A stretch of 64,000 nucleotides of DNA, taken from the NCBI RefSeq assembly GCF_014199255.1, contig NZ_JACIJF010000008.1, positions 1-64,000 on the forward strand, written 5' to 3'. This DNA comes from Sphingomonas xinjiangensis (GTDB lineage Bacteria > Pseudomonadota > Alphaproteobacteria > Sphingomonadales > Sphingomonadaceae). Under the pieces are notes generated by a model, which was not told where the DNA came from, did no database searches, and saw only the letters and a program-made list of their open reading frames with translations. Made by a program: the position numbers and the translations under genes. Of this stretch, positions 63,367 to 64,000 are shown one piece after another (the stretch's first letter is position 1; the number at the start of each line of letters is the position of its first letter).

Positions 63367-64000
63367 TCAGATCCCGCCTTCGTCCAGGCTGAGCAGAGTC
63401 GCATTACCGCCCGCGCTCGTGGTGTCGACCGACACCGAGCGTTCTGCGCAGAAGCGCTGGAGATAGTGCGGGCCACCGGCTTTGGGACCAGTACCCGACA
63501 GGCCTTCGCCACCGAACGGCTGCGAGCCGACCACTGCGCCGATCATCGAGCGATTGACGTAGAGATTGCCGACGCGGGCGCGCGCCTCGGTCAGTTCGGC
63601 CGAGCGGGCGATACGGCTGTGCAACCCCATAGTGAGGCCGAAGCCCTTGGCGTTGATGCGAGCGATGGTTTCTTCCAGCGCGCCGGCTTTCCAGGTGGCG
63701 ACATGCAGGATCGGGCCGAACCATTCGCGCGATAGGTCGTCGATGGAGTCCAGCCGCACCATCGTGGGCGGGACGAACAGCCCCTGCGCCGGCACGGGCA
63801 GCGTCTTGATCCAGCGCCCCTTCGCGCTCTCGCGATAGCCCATCAGATGGTCATAGGCCGCCTGGTCGATCACCGGGCCGACATCGGTGGCGGGATCGCC
63901 GGGGTCGCCGATCACCAGCTGCTCCATCGCGCCGCGCAGCATCTCGATTACGTTCGCGGCGACTTCCTCCTGAAGCAGCAACAAGCGCAATGCCGAGCAG
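63367..64000 (-). CDS. putA: Proline dehydrogenase/glutamate-semialdehyde dehydrogenase PutA, C-terminal part (partial)
   Basis: The C-terminal 210 residues of an aldehyde dehydrogenase domain. The catalytic Cys codon is at the window edge (reverse of 63997-63999, in CSALRLLLLQEEVA). QLVIGDPGDPATDVGPVIDQ, REWFGPILHVATW (Glu/Phe) and NLYVNRSMIGAVVGSQPFGGEGLSGTGPKAGGPHYLQRF follow, the last being the PutA signature. PutA oxidises proline to glutamate. The proline dehydrogenase half lies beyond the window end. It is a degradative partner to proC at 8.6-9.4 kb. Confidence 0.93.
   Translation of the reverse strand, partial: CSALRLLLLQEEVAANVIEMLRGAMEQLVIGDPGDPATDVGPVIDQAAYDHLMGYRESAKGRWIKTLPVPAQGLFVPPTMVRLDSIDDLSREWFGPILHVATWKAGALEETIARINAKGFGLTMGLHSRIARSAELTEARARVGNLYVNRSMIGAVVGSQPFGGEGLSGTGPKAGGPHYLQRFCAERSVSVDTTSAGGNATLLSLDEGGI

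Overview
The window is GC-rich, gene-dense DNA from an alphaproteobacterium, most likely a sphingomonad (Sphingomonas or a close relative). The evidence is a TonB-dependent receptor with a TonB box, exosortase-A-associated glycan genes, an HWE-type histidine kinase, Zur/MerC-type metal genes, and protein sequences that read as Sphingomonadales throughout. No replication origin, CRISPR array, insertion sequence or intact prophage is visible. The window starts inside an extracellular contractile injection system (eCIS) locus and ends inside putA.

Region by region. (1) 1-5.2 kb: the last two structural/assembly genes of an eCIS, an AAA+ ATPase and a large tape-measure-family protein, followed convergently by a single-domain response regulator. 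(2) 5.2-5.85 kb: a decayed major-royal-jelly/yellow-family pseudogene, then tRNA-Gln. (3) 6-15 kb: housekeeping genes. These are ilvE with a divergent MarR regulator, a hemerythrin protein behind a good EcfG-type stress promoter, the ybjN-like/proC pair, a UbiK-like factor, TspO, TlyA, a solitary GH24 lysozyme, an RBBP9-like hydrolase, MerC and an OprB porin. (4) 15-25 kb: a chemoreceptor, a Fur/Zur regulator, dxs, a TonB receptor, ctaA-cutA and rplM-rpsI. (5) 25-31 kb: an exported DUF1800/DUF1501 pair, a methyltransferase, and a metallophosphoesterase/lipid-kinase pair. (6) 31-37 kb: an MFS transporter, a large putative six-hairpin protein, an SDR and a GH130-like enzyme in one direction, which looks like an uncharacterised glycoside uptake and breakdown unit.

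(7) 37-42 kb: an acidic Ser/Asp-rich protein behind an EcfG-like promoter, tRNA-Gly, and a kaiC-kaiB-HWE kinase operon. (8) 42-54 kb: an M20 peptidase, a CinA-like protein, map, glnB-glnA behind a sigma-54 promoter, an old-yellow-enzyme-type oxidoreductase, two MDR dehydrogenases and an SLC13 permease with RCK domains. (9) 54-56 kb: an S24/HTH regulator with a palindromic operator, facing two small genes. (10) 56-61 kb: part of an exosortase-A exopolysaccharide/O-glycosylation cluster (glycosyltransferase, Pro-rich membrane protein, ligase, acyltransferase). (11) 61-64 kb: topoisomerase IB, an MscS-type channel and the 3' part of putA.

Themes that tie genes together are stress and signalling (two EcfG-like promoters, an HWE kinase, a FATGUY-like receiver, KaiBC), cell-envelope and glycan work (XrtA-associated genes, GH130 unit, OprB, TonB receptor), nitrogen control (glnBA) and proline metabolism (proC and putA at opposite ends). 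Starts were chosen from Shine-Dalgarno sequences and family N-termini, and alternatives are named where they matter. No database search was possible, so family names rest on recognised motifs.
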